A program made the translations under genes and the position numbers. DNA of 64,000 nucleotides from Breviolum minutum Mf 1.05b.01 (Eukaryota > Sar > Dinophyceae > Suessiales > Symbiodiniaceae): contig DF239086.1 of NCBI GenBank assembly GCA_000507305.1, positions 213,343 through 277,342 of the forward strand. Reading direction: 5' to 3'. Shown here one piece after another: positions 13,379 to 24,033 of this stretch; within the stretch, counting starts at the first letter, position 1; the number at the start of each line of letters is the position of its first letter. The notes under the pieces are model-generated. The model had not been told where the DNA came from and made no database searches. It saw only the letters and a list, made by a program, of their open reading frames with translations.

Positions 13379-13580
13379 TTAACCACCATGATCTTCTAAT
13401 AAAACCTTCTTTAAGACATCCTTTCCTGGGGGGTTCTTGGGCATTGGGGGGCGGTTGGACCCCTTAGACTTCCATGATGTCATCAAAAAAAGTGTCCGAA
13501 GTGCATCTTTGTTTGATATGTTTGATGTAAACTCTGCAAAAACCATGCCAAAAACAGTGGATTTACCAAGCTCGAGTGCA
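13379..13580 (-). CDS. Candidate exon(s) (GKSTVFGMVFAEFTSNISNK)
   Basis: Reads ALELGKSTVFGMVFAEF then TSNISNKDALRTLFLM and a proline/lysine-rich end PPMPKNPPGKDVLKKVL, stop at 13379-13381. In phase 0 it can follow exon 13664-13722 through an acceptor ending CACTCGAG. Unknown family. Confidence 0.45.
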
Positions 13581-13663
13581 CTAAGAGTTGAGGCCATGTT
13601 GTTGTTTGAACGCCAAAGGCGCGGTCATTTTAGTACCGGACCGAAGAATCATCTCCTGCAAAC

Positions 13664-13722
13664 CTTTCCAAGAGGTTTCATAAGGCTTCCGTCACTAAAC
13701 CCCTTAAAACTTAGATGAAGTT
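13664..13722 (-). CDS. Candidate exon downstream of family C intron
   Basis: Reads LHLSFKGFSDGSLMKPLGK, donor GTTTGC. Its first two bases complete a Glu codon begun before the 88-bp family C element. Confidence 0.5.
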
Positions 13723-13810
13723 CTGGAGTTCGTGGTTTTAACCCAGATTCAAAAAATATTTGTCAGATTGGATAATTTCCCCAAGTAGGGATGTTTTTTG
13801 AAACCACCAC
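13723..13810 (-). mobile_element. Family C element acting as intron (88 nt)
   Basis: On the gene strand it begins GTGGTGGTTTC directly after coding ...AACAACGAG and ends ACGAACTCCAG. Removing it joins 13811-13849 to 13664-13722 in one open frame: EDDDFLWQEKQR then ELHLSFKGFSDGSLMKPLGK. It carries the family's internal landmark (rc of CAGATTGGATAATTTCCCC) and is the best case that this family is spliced. Confidence 0.6.
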
Positions 13811-13849
13811 CTCGTTGTTTTTCCTGCCATAAGAAATCATCGTCTTCCA
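13811..13849 (-). CDS. Candidate exon upstream of family C intron
   Basis: Acceptor with pyrimidine tract TCTCTTCTTTGCCAG; reads EDDDFLWQEKQR and ends at GAG before GTGGTGG of the element. Confidence 0.5.
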
Positions 13850-14229
13850 CTGGCAAAGAAGAGACATGTTTTGTGACCTTCAACAATTGGAGGTTTGAAC
13901 CAAAAATGTGTTCCTGGGATGTTTCCTGATGCTGTTGACATGTATCCCACAAGCAGAATTTAAAAAAATGAAATGAGTTTGCGCTGTACTTGGTGTTGGC
14001 AACATTTGGTACCCATCACCTGCAATTGCTTCACTCGGAAGCAATTGAAACTGGGGAGCAATTGAAACCAACAAACATGCATCTTTCTACATCACAAAGA
14101 GTGACCATACATATAATTAATATATACTGTATAAAACATATGACAGTAAACCATTCCCAAGAGGGCTCGAATGTGGAAGACATGGGTTTTGAAATCGTCA
14201 ACACCCAACGGACCCCTCGACTCACTCAC

Positions 14230-14276
14230 CATGCTCTCCAGCGAAAAAATAGCCTGAAACCATCTGAGTACCCCGT
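14230..14276 (-). CDS. Candidate small exon before GTGAGT donor
   Basis: Bounded by AAATTTTAG and the consensus donor GTGAGT. In phase 0 reads TGYSDGFRLFFRWRA, and this phase fits the exon at 15344-15496. A second frame is also open. Confidence 0.4.
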
Positions 14277-14310
14277 CTAAAATTTGAGTTGTCAAGGGAA
14301 TATAACTTCA

Positions 14311-14457
14311 GCTAATGGTTAATCGATGTTAATGGGTGGTTTGGGCCCGGTGGTTTGGGATTCTGGGGGTGCCCCGAAGTAACACTCCGTTTCGTAAGGA
14401 AATCCCGAGAATCCAAACCACCGGGCCCCAAACTGCTAATTAACAATTAGCTAACCA
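14311..14457. mobile_element. Family H element (GGGCCC-rich ends)
   Basis: GGGCCCGGTGGTTTGG pairs with CCAAACCACCGGGCCC, with outer GCTAATGGTTAAT/ATTAACAATTAGC. Second copy 59500-59645 lies in a channel intron. Confidence 0.8.
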
Positions 14458-15343
14458 CTAGCGCAAAAATAACATACAAATGCATACAGTGGTTTAAATC
14501 ACATTTTACTGCAACATCATCCCTGCCAGGAGGTAGTTGCAACGTTGCAAAAAAAAACAAACACGATGTTTTTCAGAGCCCAGTAACGGTATGCATGTAG
14601 CAAGAGTGACAAGTTCTTGTAGCCATGGTAGCCTGCTACGGGCGGCACCTTGTCAAAGAACCATCTGAATAATATACGAATAATAAAAACACACATATAC
14701 CTGGAACCTATTTGTCCTCTATTTTTGGGCTTCAACCCTCCAAAACAAGGCCCTTTCCAATCAAAACAAGGGTCATTTGGGTTCTATAGGTATATATATA
14801 TATATATATATGTATATATGTGTGAGCTAATTATATATGATGTCCTCTTTGGGGTGGGAAAACGTGCTTGCCTGAAGAGCTATCCAAATATAGCTACACC
14901 GTGAACATGCCAAACAAAAATGTTGGGGTCTGATGGGATGATGATAGTGATGACAAGGTCTTACACGTCTTACACCTGAAACATCCGTTTTTCATGATCA
15001 TTCATGATCCACATATAGGAAAAAAATGCAAACCAAAGGAAGTCCTAAAATCTGTTTAAATAGGATAAGACGCGTCTGGAGAGTGGGTCGAATAAAACCA
15101 AATGTTTGACAATTCGACGACATGTCGTATGATGACTTGATATGCCTGGACAAAAACTACAAAAAAGGAAGCACTTGTAAATAACATCCCTCAATGTTCA
15201 ATCAAATTTCTTCAAAATCTGATCTACTTAATGATCAGCTGAGGCATTTGCTTGCATATTGATGCACGTGATGGTATATAGATATATATGCTGGTGTATT
15301 AGTATAGTTCAATCACCTTGGACCAGCATCTACCATCATTTAC

Positions 15344-15496
15344 CATCCCAACATTCAGGCCTATCGCATGGGGAGAAATCCAATAGTCCGCAACAGACAC
15401 TTCGTCCGGCTCGCAGGGAACATAGCGATGTAGCTCAGGATAAAAGCCATAGGTTGCGCACAAAGCCCCGGCAAGTCTCCTTACAAACATCAAACA
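15344..15496 (-). CDS. Candidate exon (51 codons, unknown membrane-linked gene)
   Basis: Acceptor AATGCCAAG, donor GTAAATG, phase 0 both ends. Reads CLMFVRRLAGALCATYGF, YPELHRYVPCEPDEV, SVADYWISPHAIGLNVGM. Joins in phase with 16191-16292 upstream. Composition strongly favours minus-strand coding; family not recognised. Confidence 0.6.
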
Positions 15497-16017
15497 CTTG
15501 GCATTTTTTTTGCCACATGTGTTGAGGGCTTTTTTGACGATTGGTTTCCCTTACTGTGTTTCCCTTATCAAACCCTTACAACAAGTATGTAGGGTTAGGG
15601 GGTTAGGGGAAAGGGGTGGGGTAGCTTGACCATCCACAGTTGGCTTGGATTTGTTTAGAGGTATCTCTGTACAAACCAGCAATGTGAATTGATGGGTCAG
15701 TTGCACTTTTTCATGAGATATAATACATTCTTATATACAGTATTCTGCACAAATAATAAAAATCATTTTGTATACACAAAAAATATGTATATGCACACGA
15801 AGATGAAAATGATAGATATAATATGCTGTGTATATATACATATATATATGTGTGTGTGCGCATGCAAAAATATCACAAATTCAATTTCACTAGGTGCCAA
15901 ATCCAATAAGCATTGAGAGTTGCACGATTCGTGGAAATTACTTGGATGGTGCATTAGACGGCTCACATCATAAACAGTTAAGTAAAAAAGCTGTCACACC
16001 TCTTTTTTGTAAATACG

Positions 16018-16121
16018 GTTTGATGGAGGAAATCCTGCACCAGTTGATATGGTAAAATATCCCATTATTTACATGGTTTTAGCACCATCCCTGGTGGTGC
16101 AGGATTTCCTCCATCAACAGT
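16018..16121. mobile_element. Family G hairpin element
   Basis: GATGGAGGAAATCCTGCACC and GGTGCAGGATTTCCTCCATC are perfect 20-bp inverted repeats. Other copies: 11580-11681, 25081-25190 (reverse), 44570-44672. Confidence 0.85.
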
Positions 16122-16190
16122 GTCATTTCTATCCAAACAATAAACGTGCATTTGTGTCCAACGTGCCATCCACCATCCCAACCCAAAAAC

Positions 16191-16292
16191 CTCATTGCAA
16201 TCTGAGAGGCTGAAACCGATCAGAAACCCGTGGAGTTGGAAGTGTAGGTAAAGAACGACTGCGCAGGTGTTCCTGACCTCGACTGCACCAAG
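16191..16292 (-). CDS. Candidate exon (34 codons, hydrophobic)
   Basis: Acceptor CCATCAAGCAG, donor GTTTTTGG, phase 0 both ends. Reads LGAVEVRNTCAVVLYLHF then QLHGFLIGFSLSDCNE, a likely membrane segment. The intron that follows contains the family G element 16018-16121. Confidence 0.55.
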
Positions 16293-16630
16293 CTGCTTGA
16301 TGGTAGAACATTGACACCCAAAAACAGCCGTAACCATTTTTTCAGAGAAGCGGCGTAAGATTAATTACTGTACATCACTCCTCTATCCAGTATACAGCAA
16401 TGGAAAGTAAACGTGGAAAGGGTGACACCAAATGCCCAAATATGCTACACCCCTGAAAACGAACGAATGGATACCCAAAATGATGGTTTGGAAATGTTTA
16501 AAAAGGTGACTCCGGCTTTAAACACGGCACTCTTTGGTATCTATGTTAGATTTCTGGGATGTATATTTTCTGATTGTCACTGGCACTGCGAAGGACCATC
16601 ATCCCCAGATTTCCCCCAAATGAAAATCAC

Positions 16631-16778
16631 ATGTGCCAGGGTCTAAACTCCTTGTATTGGGGATGGTCATCCCAACTGTAATAGGGACTCCTTACGATGG
16701 GTATATAAACCCCTACTATAAGGTTGATGACCATCCCTACAATAGGAAAACAATGGGAGTTTAGACCCCAGCACACAT
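16631..16778. mobile_element. Family J element
   Basis: TGTGCCAGGGTCTAAACTCC and GGGAGTTTAGACCCCAGCAC are inverted ends; inside is a second palindrome GATGGTCATC/GATGACCATC. Related sequence at 49460-49530 and 53740-53965. Confidence 0.75.
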
Positions 16779-16908
16779 CAAAAAGTTGTTCGTCAAGAAG
16801 CAGGGAAGTGGCTCAGTAGCAAAGTAGTATCGGCCCATTGCGTCTTCGATAGCTGGATGGGCAGAAACGTTTGAAGCAACAAAGCATCGTCCCAGCATGA
16901 TATCCCAC

Positions 16909-16996
16909 CTGCATGGACTGGATGGTCACGATAGGAATGTTGTAGGCTTCAGCATGTCCAAAGAATGTCCCCATCAACCCAGTACAAAAAGTAAAG
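16909..16996 (-). CDS. Candidate exon (GHAEAYNIPIVTIQ)
   Basis: Reads TFTFCTGLMGTFFGHAEAYN then IPIVTIQSMQ, donor GTGGGA at phase 0. Phase agrees with the next exon at 16292. The 5' boundary is not resolved: no AG lies close upstream in frame. Confidence 0.45.
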
Positions 16997-17676
16997 GTTT
17001 ATAGATCTTATAGCCATTCATCCAAGCAAAAATAATGAACGCCCCGGCATTCCTAGTGGAAAACAGCCATATCTCCTTTGGTGTAGAATTTCAACCTCAA
17101 TATGAAACGCAAGCTCTTAGTCCAAACTTGTTTCTTTGTATGGGGGCTGGCGATGCAGAACCTTTATATATTCTTTACTATTCCACGAGTTCCTTTATTC
17201 TCAGTGGCGAGCAAAACCAAAATATCACTCAAAGAAAAGTGAATCCACCAGCTAAAACATGTGTTTTTACAACTAATGTGTTCAACAAGTGGACAGATTT
17301 AGTAAAACCAATCTGTTTTTTGTTAACCAATCCTGGGACCTCAAAATTGGCTTTTTCTTCAGGACCCCAAAACACCCTGTTTTGCAGGTTCATTACCCCC
17401 TCCATTCGAGGGTCCCATGAGTTTTAGGGAAAATATATAAATTCAATGCTTACTCCCCTGAAAATAGACCTGGCAGTGGAACAATCACCAGTTTCAATAG
17501 AAAATACATCTTCAAATGATGATGTTCTATTGTCATGCTAATTTTCGGTGGTGTATTGCAAATGATAGTAGACAAGTCATCCAGCCAAAAGAATGTTCCA
17601 CCCAAATGGTAATAGACATGTATTGAAATTGGTGTCATCTCAATAATTCTCCACCCAAAACTTCCACTCCCTTCAC

Positions 17677-17786
17677 CACAAACAGTATGCCGAGGCGAGG
17701 TACCAGTGTCCTGCTACAAAAGCACAGCCATTCACACGTTTCGCGGTGGCACCAGGACTCGTCAATGTTGGTGCCCAAAAGCCAAC
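17677..17786 (-). CDS. Candidate exon (VGFWAPTLTSPGATAKRV)
   Basis: Acceptor CTCCAAAG, donor GTGAAGG. Reads VGFWAPTLTSPGATAKRV, NGCAFVAGHWYLASAYCL. The plus strand is also open, so strand rests on neighbours. Confidence 0.4.
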
Positions 17787-18910
17787 CTTTGGAGACCAAC
17801 ATAATAAGGCTTTATGGAGGGATTGTTCACCATGATCCCCTAATAAGGCCGTATTTCTTGGGTGGCTTGTGATTCGAGACTGTTTATAGATAGTGGCAAA
17901 AGAAAGCAGGCGGGCAAATCTGTTTAAGTGTTGGGAATGTTCTGGAGATCTTGTTCATATAGATATACTGGTATCAAAAAAAACATGATGGTTTGGAACA
18001 TGTATTAGCTTTCAAATATATGGCTTTTTGGGCTATCTATCTTAAAAAACTTGAGGAGGGTAGCCTTCCCTTTAAAACCTTCCGGTTGCCATTGAGTGCC
18101 CAAGGGTTCATCCATACCTATCATACCTGTTGAACTTTGGTCAAAAAAAGATCGAGGGCCACAGGACCAAGTCAAATTAGTTAAATTCCAGGGTGATGTT
18201 GGTATGGATTTGATGGTAATTGGTGCAATAGTTTTATATATCCATTTGAGTTTAAAAAAATGCAAGGTTTGTTCATTTAATATTAATAATAATGATAGTA
18301 TAATAGTACCCTGTTCTTTTTTTGATTCAAAAGCATGACTTCTTCTATCCTCGTCTAAGGGATCCTTATGCTGTTAGGGATATCAAGTGGAGTGTTCATT
18401 AAGAGCCTGCTATTCGGCCAATGGCTATAGCAAAGCCTGTACCATGTTAATAGGGCAATGCTCTTGACCATGTAACTTAGGAATGGAATGATCATACTAT
18501 CTTATATCTAAAGTTGTTTGCTGGTAAGATTGGGGATAGCCCCACGGAGAGCGTTGAAAACCGCAACTGTTTCAAATCATGCCAGTCTATACAATTGATT
18601 GCTTTCGTCATCGTAATGAATATATCACAGAAAAATACGATAAAATACGTATATATAATGCACATTAATGCACTAGATCTGAAAACGCCAATATGAAAAA
18701 GCGAGGGTTCGTTCTGAAAACTAATGGCATCGAACAAAATGAAACCTAGACATCAATATACCAATAGTGATCACTAGGATGACAAGCTTTTAGTTGCTAA
18801 GTCATAGGCGGACCAACGGGGAACATCCCAAGGGTCCAAGCTACATTCAAGCTGAAGTTCCAAGTGGCTCGTGTTTTGTCAAATTGACCAAGGATGAGAT
18901 GTCATCATAA

Positions 18911-19016
18911 CTAGTTGATGGTTTCAACCCACTTGAAAAAAATGCTCGTCAAATTGGATCATTTCCCTTCCCCAAACATTCGGGGTAAAAATAAAAACAT
19001 CTATAAAAACCACCGC
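18911..19016 (-). mobile_element. Family C element with GC end
   Basis: Gene-strand start is GCGGTGGTTT instead of GTGGTGG, and the end is CCATCAACTAG. GC donors are used elsewhere in this window (channel exons 2 and 6), so the C substitution would not prevent splicing. The open frame at 19017-19288 ends exactly at its edge. Confidence 0.65.
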
Positions 19017-19288
19017 CTAGATAATATCATAATCAGTCATTCCTCCTCTATGTCCACCCATTTCCATTCCGCAAAATCCGATGCGTTTTAGAACATGACT
19101 TGAAACAGCCGGTGTCGAGTCCAAAAACCATTGATGAATCGTGATCCAGCTGGAGATTTGAAAATGCAGCTGAGAAGCTTCCCGTGGAAAAGGATATGTC
19201 AATGCATCCATTGGTTGCCTGACGTTAACAACCAAAATCTCGCACAGTGCTGCATCCATCATTGATGTTCCGAGAAGTAAAATGTGGG
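19017..19288 (-). CDS. Candidate exon, 90 residues, ends at family C element
   Basis: Acceptor TTTTTTGACACCAG. Reads HILLLGTSMMDAALCEILVV, NVRQPMDALTYPFPREASQ, ... SHVLKRIGFCGMEMGGHRGG, then TAG formed by the CTAG at the element edge. Either a true stop or an exon whose donor is GTGGACATAG inside it. Confidence 0.55.
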
Positions 19289-19925
19289 CTGGTGTCAAAA
19301 AAGATGGGTCAGGTTGTCATGACATGACTGTTTCATCAAACTCACTGCTGAAACCTAACATGGCAACAAGAAATCATCACTTCAAAAAGAATAAACAGCC
19401 AAGCAGCTTGAGAACGTATCAAGATCAATCTACATGCAACTTTTGATAATTAGTTCTGAACCTGCCAACTCATAAACGATTTCTTTGGATCATCCCAAGG
19501 TGCAAAGTGGCAGCCGTGGCACTCGCACAATGTGGCACCCAGGTTTTTTTTAATTTTAGGATTCCATGGGGTGTTGTGTAATCCTCCAAGTCTTCCGAGC
19601 AAATACCAATGGTCATACGCGCAAATAGATCTGCAGGAGGATTCCTACATATTTATAAATGGATTCCAAACTTATGTGAAAAGACTTGTTTAAATTGGTT
19701 CATATCCTTTACTAAGTCAGTTGAACATACTTAACCCCTGGGTTCGGAAACTAAAAACATCTAAATTTCACGGTTCGCTTTAAAATGGCAACTCCTCCTC
19801 CCTTGAAACAAAAATTCCCTAGGAACCCTTCCTCCCTAGCGTTTTGGGGTTTCACCTTGGGTTCCCACCCTGGCCGGGTCCAACGGGCCAACCACTGCAA
19901 CAAAACCCACGTCGGTCACGGTCAC

Positions 19926-20032
19926 CTCTCCAGGTATTGGGATAATCTTCGTAAAGCTTCGCGGGTGATGCAAACGCCACCGGCCGTATGTGGAAAGATT
20001 CCCATCTGCAACTTCATCCCTCGGGACGCAGA
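19926..20032 (-). CDS. Candidate exon, possible glycosyltransferase motif
   Basis: Acceptor GGCTTCCTGAG, donor GTGACC, 35 codons in phase 0: SASRGMKLQMGIFPHTAGG, VCITREALRRLSQYLE. The (A/G)GGxC(I/L)xREALRR pattern recalls the Fringe / beta-3-glycosyltransferase C-terminal motif, but no DxD exon was found, so the function is a guess. Confidence 0.45.
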
Positions 20033-20737
20033 CTCAGGAAGCCACATATCAGTTGGTTGAAATTTTGGTTGGGGGAAATTTTGGGAAAAAAAACTTGTTG
20101 GGAATTTGGGGGGGTTTCAAAAAGCAGCTGCACACAATGATTATTAGTTTGGTGCCCAAAAAATACTACACTCAAAAACATCATCACTCAACAAATATTA
20201 GTTCAAATTCAAAAAGGAATGTTCAAACGTTCAATCTTTCGAATACAAAACGTAATTTTGATTAGGATATAAAAACTATAGCTGGTAATTAGCTATGACA
20301 TCCACTGTAAATAAAACACATGCCGCACAAGAGTTAGATGATGTCACATGGGTCTCAACATACAAACCGCTCAACTCAACATGTGGAAGAGATTGCTTTA
20401 AATCAGCAGTTGAGGTTGATTGTTAATGGCACGTTTTTTTTCCGACACAAGTGGGTAGCATAACAAAGATGGTAAAATTCCTAAGATTCATAAGCAACAT
20501 TGAAAGCAAAAAAACACTGATGTTTTCAACGTAACTCTACAACACAATGTGTTTGCACATATTTCTATTTATAGATTTACTGTAGATACTTGGATACCAA
20601 TATCTCTTAAGCCTACTGCAGGCTTGATGAACATTATAAAAATATATACATGTAATCAAACCAAGAACAACACTACTGCATTGACATTGCAGCCAAAAAC
20701 GCCCAAATGGAGTGCTGCAATGAATACGGCCTCCTCA

Positions 20738-20911
20738 TCAATCAAGATAATCAAGGAGGGATCTACCGGCAGCACCCAGTAACAATGGCAAATGAAGGTT
20801 TGGGTCGGGAACTCCTACTAAAAATGGGATATTAATCCTGGTGGTGACGATTGCATCCCGGAGGGTAGTTCCAACAAGACTTGGGATGTGGGATACCCGT
20901 TCTCCCATCAT
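20738..20911 (-). CDS. Candidate coding stretch (57 codons)
   Basis: Reads MMGERVSHIPSLVGTTLRD, AIVTTRINIPFLVGVPDPN, LHLPLLLGAAGRSLLDYLD then stop. A TTTTTAG acceptor-like site lies inside, so it may be two exons. Unknown family. Confidence 0.45.
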   Translation of the reverse strand: MMGERVSHIPSLVGTTLRDAIVTTRINIPFLVGVPDPNLHLPLLLGAAGRSLLDYLD

Positions 20912-21032
20912 GGTTCAGTTGAAAAAAAATGCCCTGGGAGGAAGAGCATTATTACCCATTTTTGGGTCTGATTTCAAACTTCACCTTCACATGTCACTAA
21001 TACTGGTGAAAACCGAAGCATTGCAACATATA

Positions 21033-21128
21033 CTGGTTGGTGGTTTCAACCCATTTGAAAAATATTAGTCAAATTGGGTTCATCTTCCCCAAGTAGGGAT
21101 GAAAATAGAAAATATTTGAAACCACCAC
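21033..21128 (-). mobile_element. Family C element
   Basis: Ends GTGGTGGTTTC and CCACCAACCAG; internal CAAATTGGGTTCATC landmark on the plus strand. Lies just 3' of the coding stretch 21149-21310. Confidence 0.7.
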
Positions 21129-21148
21129 CTAGTATATGACTATATGAC

Positions 21149-21310
21149 CTACTGGAATCCGGACTGCTCCTCCGCAACAAGGCCATGCACTCGCGCGAAG
21201 GCACGCAGGTTTTCGGCAACAAAAGCCTCAGTAACAGGTATTTTCGTCTCTAAATGATTTGCATGCGTAAAAATGGCTCCAAACAAAAATAAACGTTTTG
21301 AAGATTCTAC
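21149..21310 (-). CDS. Candidate exon (TEAFVAENLRAFARVHGLVA)
   Basis: Acceptor CAAATTCAG. Reads VESSKRLFLFGAIFTHANHL, ETKIPVTEAFVAENLRAF, ARVHGLVAEEQSGFQ then TAG. Looks like a terminal exon; the family C copy 21033-21128 follows within 25 bp. Confidence 0.55.
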   Translation of the reverse strand, partial: VESSKRLFLFGAIFTHANHLETKIPVTEAFVAENLRAFARVHGLVAEEQSGFQ

Positions 21311-21619
21311 CTGAATTTGTTGGGGTGAATGACATTTCATCAGATTTCATGTTTCTGTTTCTGGGGTCAATTGGATCATGTTCTGATCAAAATGCACCAA
21401 ACAATTTCCTGAAATAAGGACATTTGGGGAGGAATGCCATAATTACTAAGACTGGCTATAATTCACCCTAAATGTTTGGATAGATTCAATTTGTTGGATG
21501 AGTTTTTGGATAGCATAAACTTGAAACTCAGTCTCTGAGTCTGCCTGTTTAAAGATAACTGCTCTGAAAAAAATGTGTTGTTGATCTTGGAGTCCCATAA
21601 TGGACCAGGCATTGCATCG

Positions 21620-21623
21620 TCGC

Positions 21624-21690
<67 letters not shown>
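21620..21690 (+). repeat. (CAT/ATC)n microsatellite
   Basis: About 22 uninterrupted CAT triplets; gives spurious poly-His and poly-Ser frames on one strand and poly-Met on the other. Confidence 0.98.
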
Positions 21691-23218
21691 TCAAGAGAAC
21701 GCCCAACACACCATGTTTTTTTCTTATTTGTTTCCTTCGCATCATGTCTGGTTCCCCGTTGGTTCAAACGCCGGACCCAGAAACGCTGTCCAGTTCGAGC
21801 CAACAAAAGAACTCCGCATGCTCCAAACGATGCCGAGCGGTATATACTGCCATCAGGAGGCTCTTTTGGATGGTATTACCTCAGAAAAAATCTACCAAAT
21901 TCCCCGATGAAAACCTATGATTTGGTTATAGAAACTTTGAAAATATACAAAGCTGGGCAATTTGTTGTTGCTATTTTTTTGGATAAAGAAAGTAAACATT
22001 TGCAGCATGTGCATCTTATAATATCTTGTAGATAACTTGAGACTGGTTGTTGGACCAATGTGTAAATAATGTGTATATTATAAATGTGTGTGACTATATA
22101 TTAAATATAATAATTATCTCTACATGGCCAATTCAGTCAAACCCATCTTTTGTAAAGTCAGGTTTTGGGAGGATTTCCCGATCCTCCGAAACACCGGTTT
22201 CTAAAAAAAATCCGCTCCTCTAAGTTTAAGTTGGCAAAATTGGTTTGGAAGCAAAGTTCTATTACACCATGGAAAATGAACATTTTGAACCTGAAAATCA
22301 CCTGTTTGTAAGGGAAAATCATCTGAACCAAACCTTCAGTTTCAGGTTCTTAGATGTTAATTTTCAGGTGCGTATTTGTGGAAACCACCAATCTCTTCCA
22401 AAGAAAAAAGGGAAGAAACAGCTGAGAGCTGTGACCTACAAATGTGATCATGAAACCTAACCCTAAGAATCAAGGGAATACCCCTCCAGAAAACGAACAT
22501 ACCAATGAAAAATCACCTTTTTGTAAGAGGAGATATACATCATCAACTGATTGTTTTCCATTGTTATATTAATTTTCAGTGGTGTAACATGAGTTATTGA
22601 CACAGCACCAGTCCCCCCTTACCTTCTGCAGCAAAGGGGCCTGACCACAATCCTGATCAACAGGTGTAATTGGTGGTTCATGTTTAACAAGATGGTCATC
22701 GCTTTACCGTATATCGCCTAGTTTGAAAACATGTTTTTCACATAAAACCTAAGACATCGAAAACGATACATGTTTGCATTAGTAAAGAAACAAAAAACAA
22801 GTAAATAAATGCTGCCTACATATATATGTAAACAAGTAAATCAACAAATACATATCTGTGGAATCCTATTGTTGAAATACACGACAAAAACATGTATACA
22901 TATGTGTACGCATAAACAAACAAACATATCACAACAATGTCTGCTTCAAGACATGCCAACAACATAAAATACACTTACATACTATTTTCCGCAACACATG
23001 AACCACCGCGAGCCACGACTTTCAAGTTTGGTAAGGTTTCGATTTTGTTCCCAGCTGAACAATCGCTTGTTATAACAAAACCACCGCCTTATGCTGCACA
23101 AAGAGAAGGTCGTACAGTCTACGAGTCGTAGACTTTGCTGATCAAGAAAGAACAATGTAGAGATTTGATTTAACATATCTTATCGTATCTTGCGATATTC
23201 CCGAACTCAAAGCCTTAC
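21691..23218. other. Mostly non-coding
   Basis: One weak exon candidate at about 21756-21857 minus (YIPLGIVWSMRSSFVGSNW). The rest holds family E/B-like half hairpins (22247-22370, 22475-22580) and AT-rich sequence. Confidence 0.4.
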
Positions 23219-23266
23219 CCTTCTCTTTCGCCATGCACATGCGTTCCGTCAATTCCCTACACTCCC
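23219..23266 (-). CDS. Candidate small exon (ECRELTERMCMAKEK)
   Basis: Acceptor TTTATTCATAG and strong donor GTAAGG enclose 48 nt reading ECRELTERMCMAKEK. Confidence 0.45.
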
Positions 23267-23604
23267 CTATGAATAAACATGTTAATCCAAAATCCATGCT
23301 ATCAGTTAATAACTTCCATGATTCCAACCTGCCAACAAGTAACATTTACTCAACAGCCTACACCCAGTCAGCATAGGATAAATAAACGTATACGGTATGG
23401 ACATATATATATATATAAATGTGTGTGTGTGTGTGTTGCCACCTAATCCAAATATTGCATTTTGAGCCAGTCTTGAATGAAAAGGATCTTCCCCCATTCA
23501 TTTGATCTTGGACACCACCATGAAGGTTTTTTTGAGTATATACTGGTGACCCTCTATACCAATCAAACATAAAAAACACATGACAGGTCTATACCCCGAA
23601 AAAC

Positions 23605-23773
23605 CTGCCAACTCATTCATGTGTCTGCTTCCTGACAGCCACGGCCCGGTTTTTGATCCCTCTCTCGCCATGGGGCGGGTCCGAAAAACATCTTTCACAG
23701 CTTCTCCTTCCCATTGTGTTTGCATCCAGCTTTCATCAGCTTGTGCCTCCGGAAAGACCTGTGCCAAATTCAC
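23605..23773 (-). CDS. Candidate exon, 56 codons
   Basis: Acceptor TTTCAAATTCAG, donor GTTTTTCG. Phase 0 reads VNLAQVFPEAQADESWMQ, TQWEGEAVKDVFRTRPMA, REGSKTGPWLSGSRHMNELA. High content of charged residues and Trp, with no stop, supports coding. Family not recognised. Confidence 0.6.
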
Positions 23774-24033
23774 CTGAATTTGAAAGAAAACGGCTTGTAG
23801 CTGTCAGTGTGGTGGGTGGGTTGTTTCCTACTGTAATCAAAGCTTTGTGGGTGTATTGCTAAGTAATAGGTGAAGTATAGCTACATAACGGGGTAGCTGC
23901 TCTAGAGAAAGTCCTACAGTACAAACCCGAAGGTGCTATAATCAAGAGAATCTACAGGCCCCCCCCCCAATGCGAGTCTCCCAAGGAATTACAGTAAAGC
24001 CTCATTAGAAAATATTACGAAATTATCCACCAC

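Noticed and set aside
15580-15630. Telomere-like GTTAGGG words
   Set aside because: Only two or three irregular copies, part of a dispersed sequence also seen near 7200-7380; no array.
17035-17427. 130-codon plus-strand ORF
   Set aside because: Low-information composition, no flanking splice sites, opposite strand to all supported exons.
21549-21920. Poly-His, poly-Ser and poly-Met ORFs
   Set aside because: Products of the CAT microsatellite.
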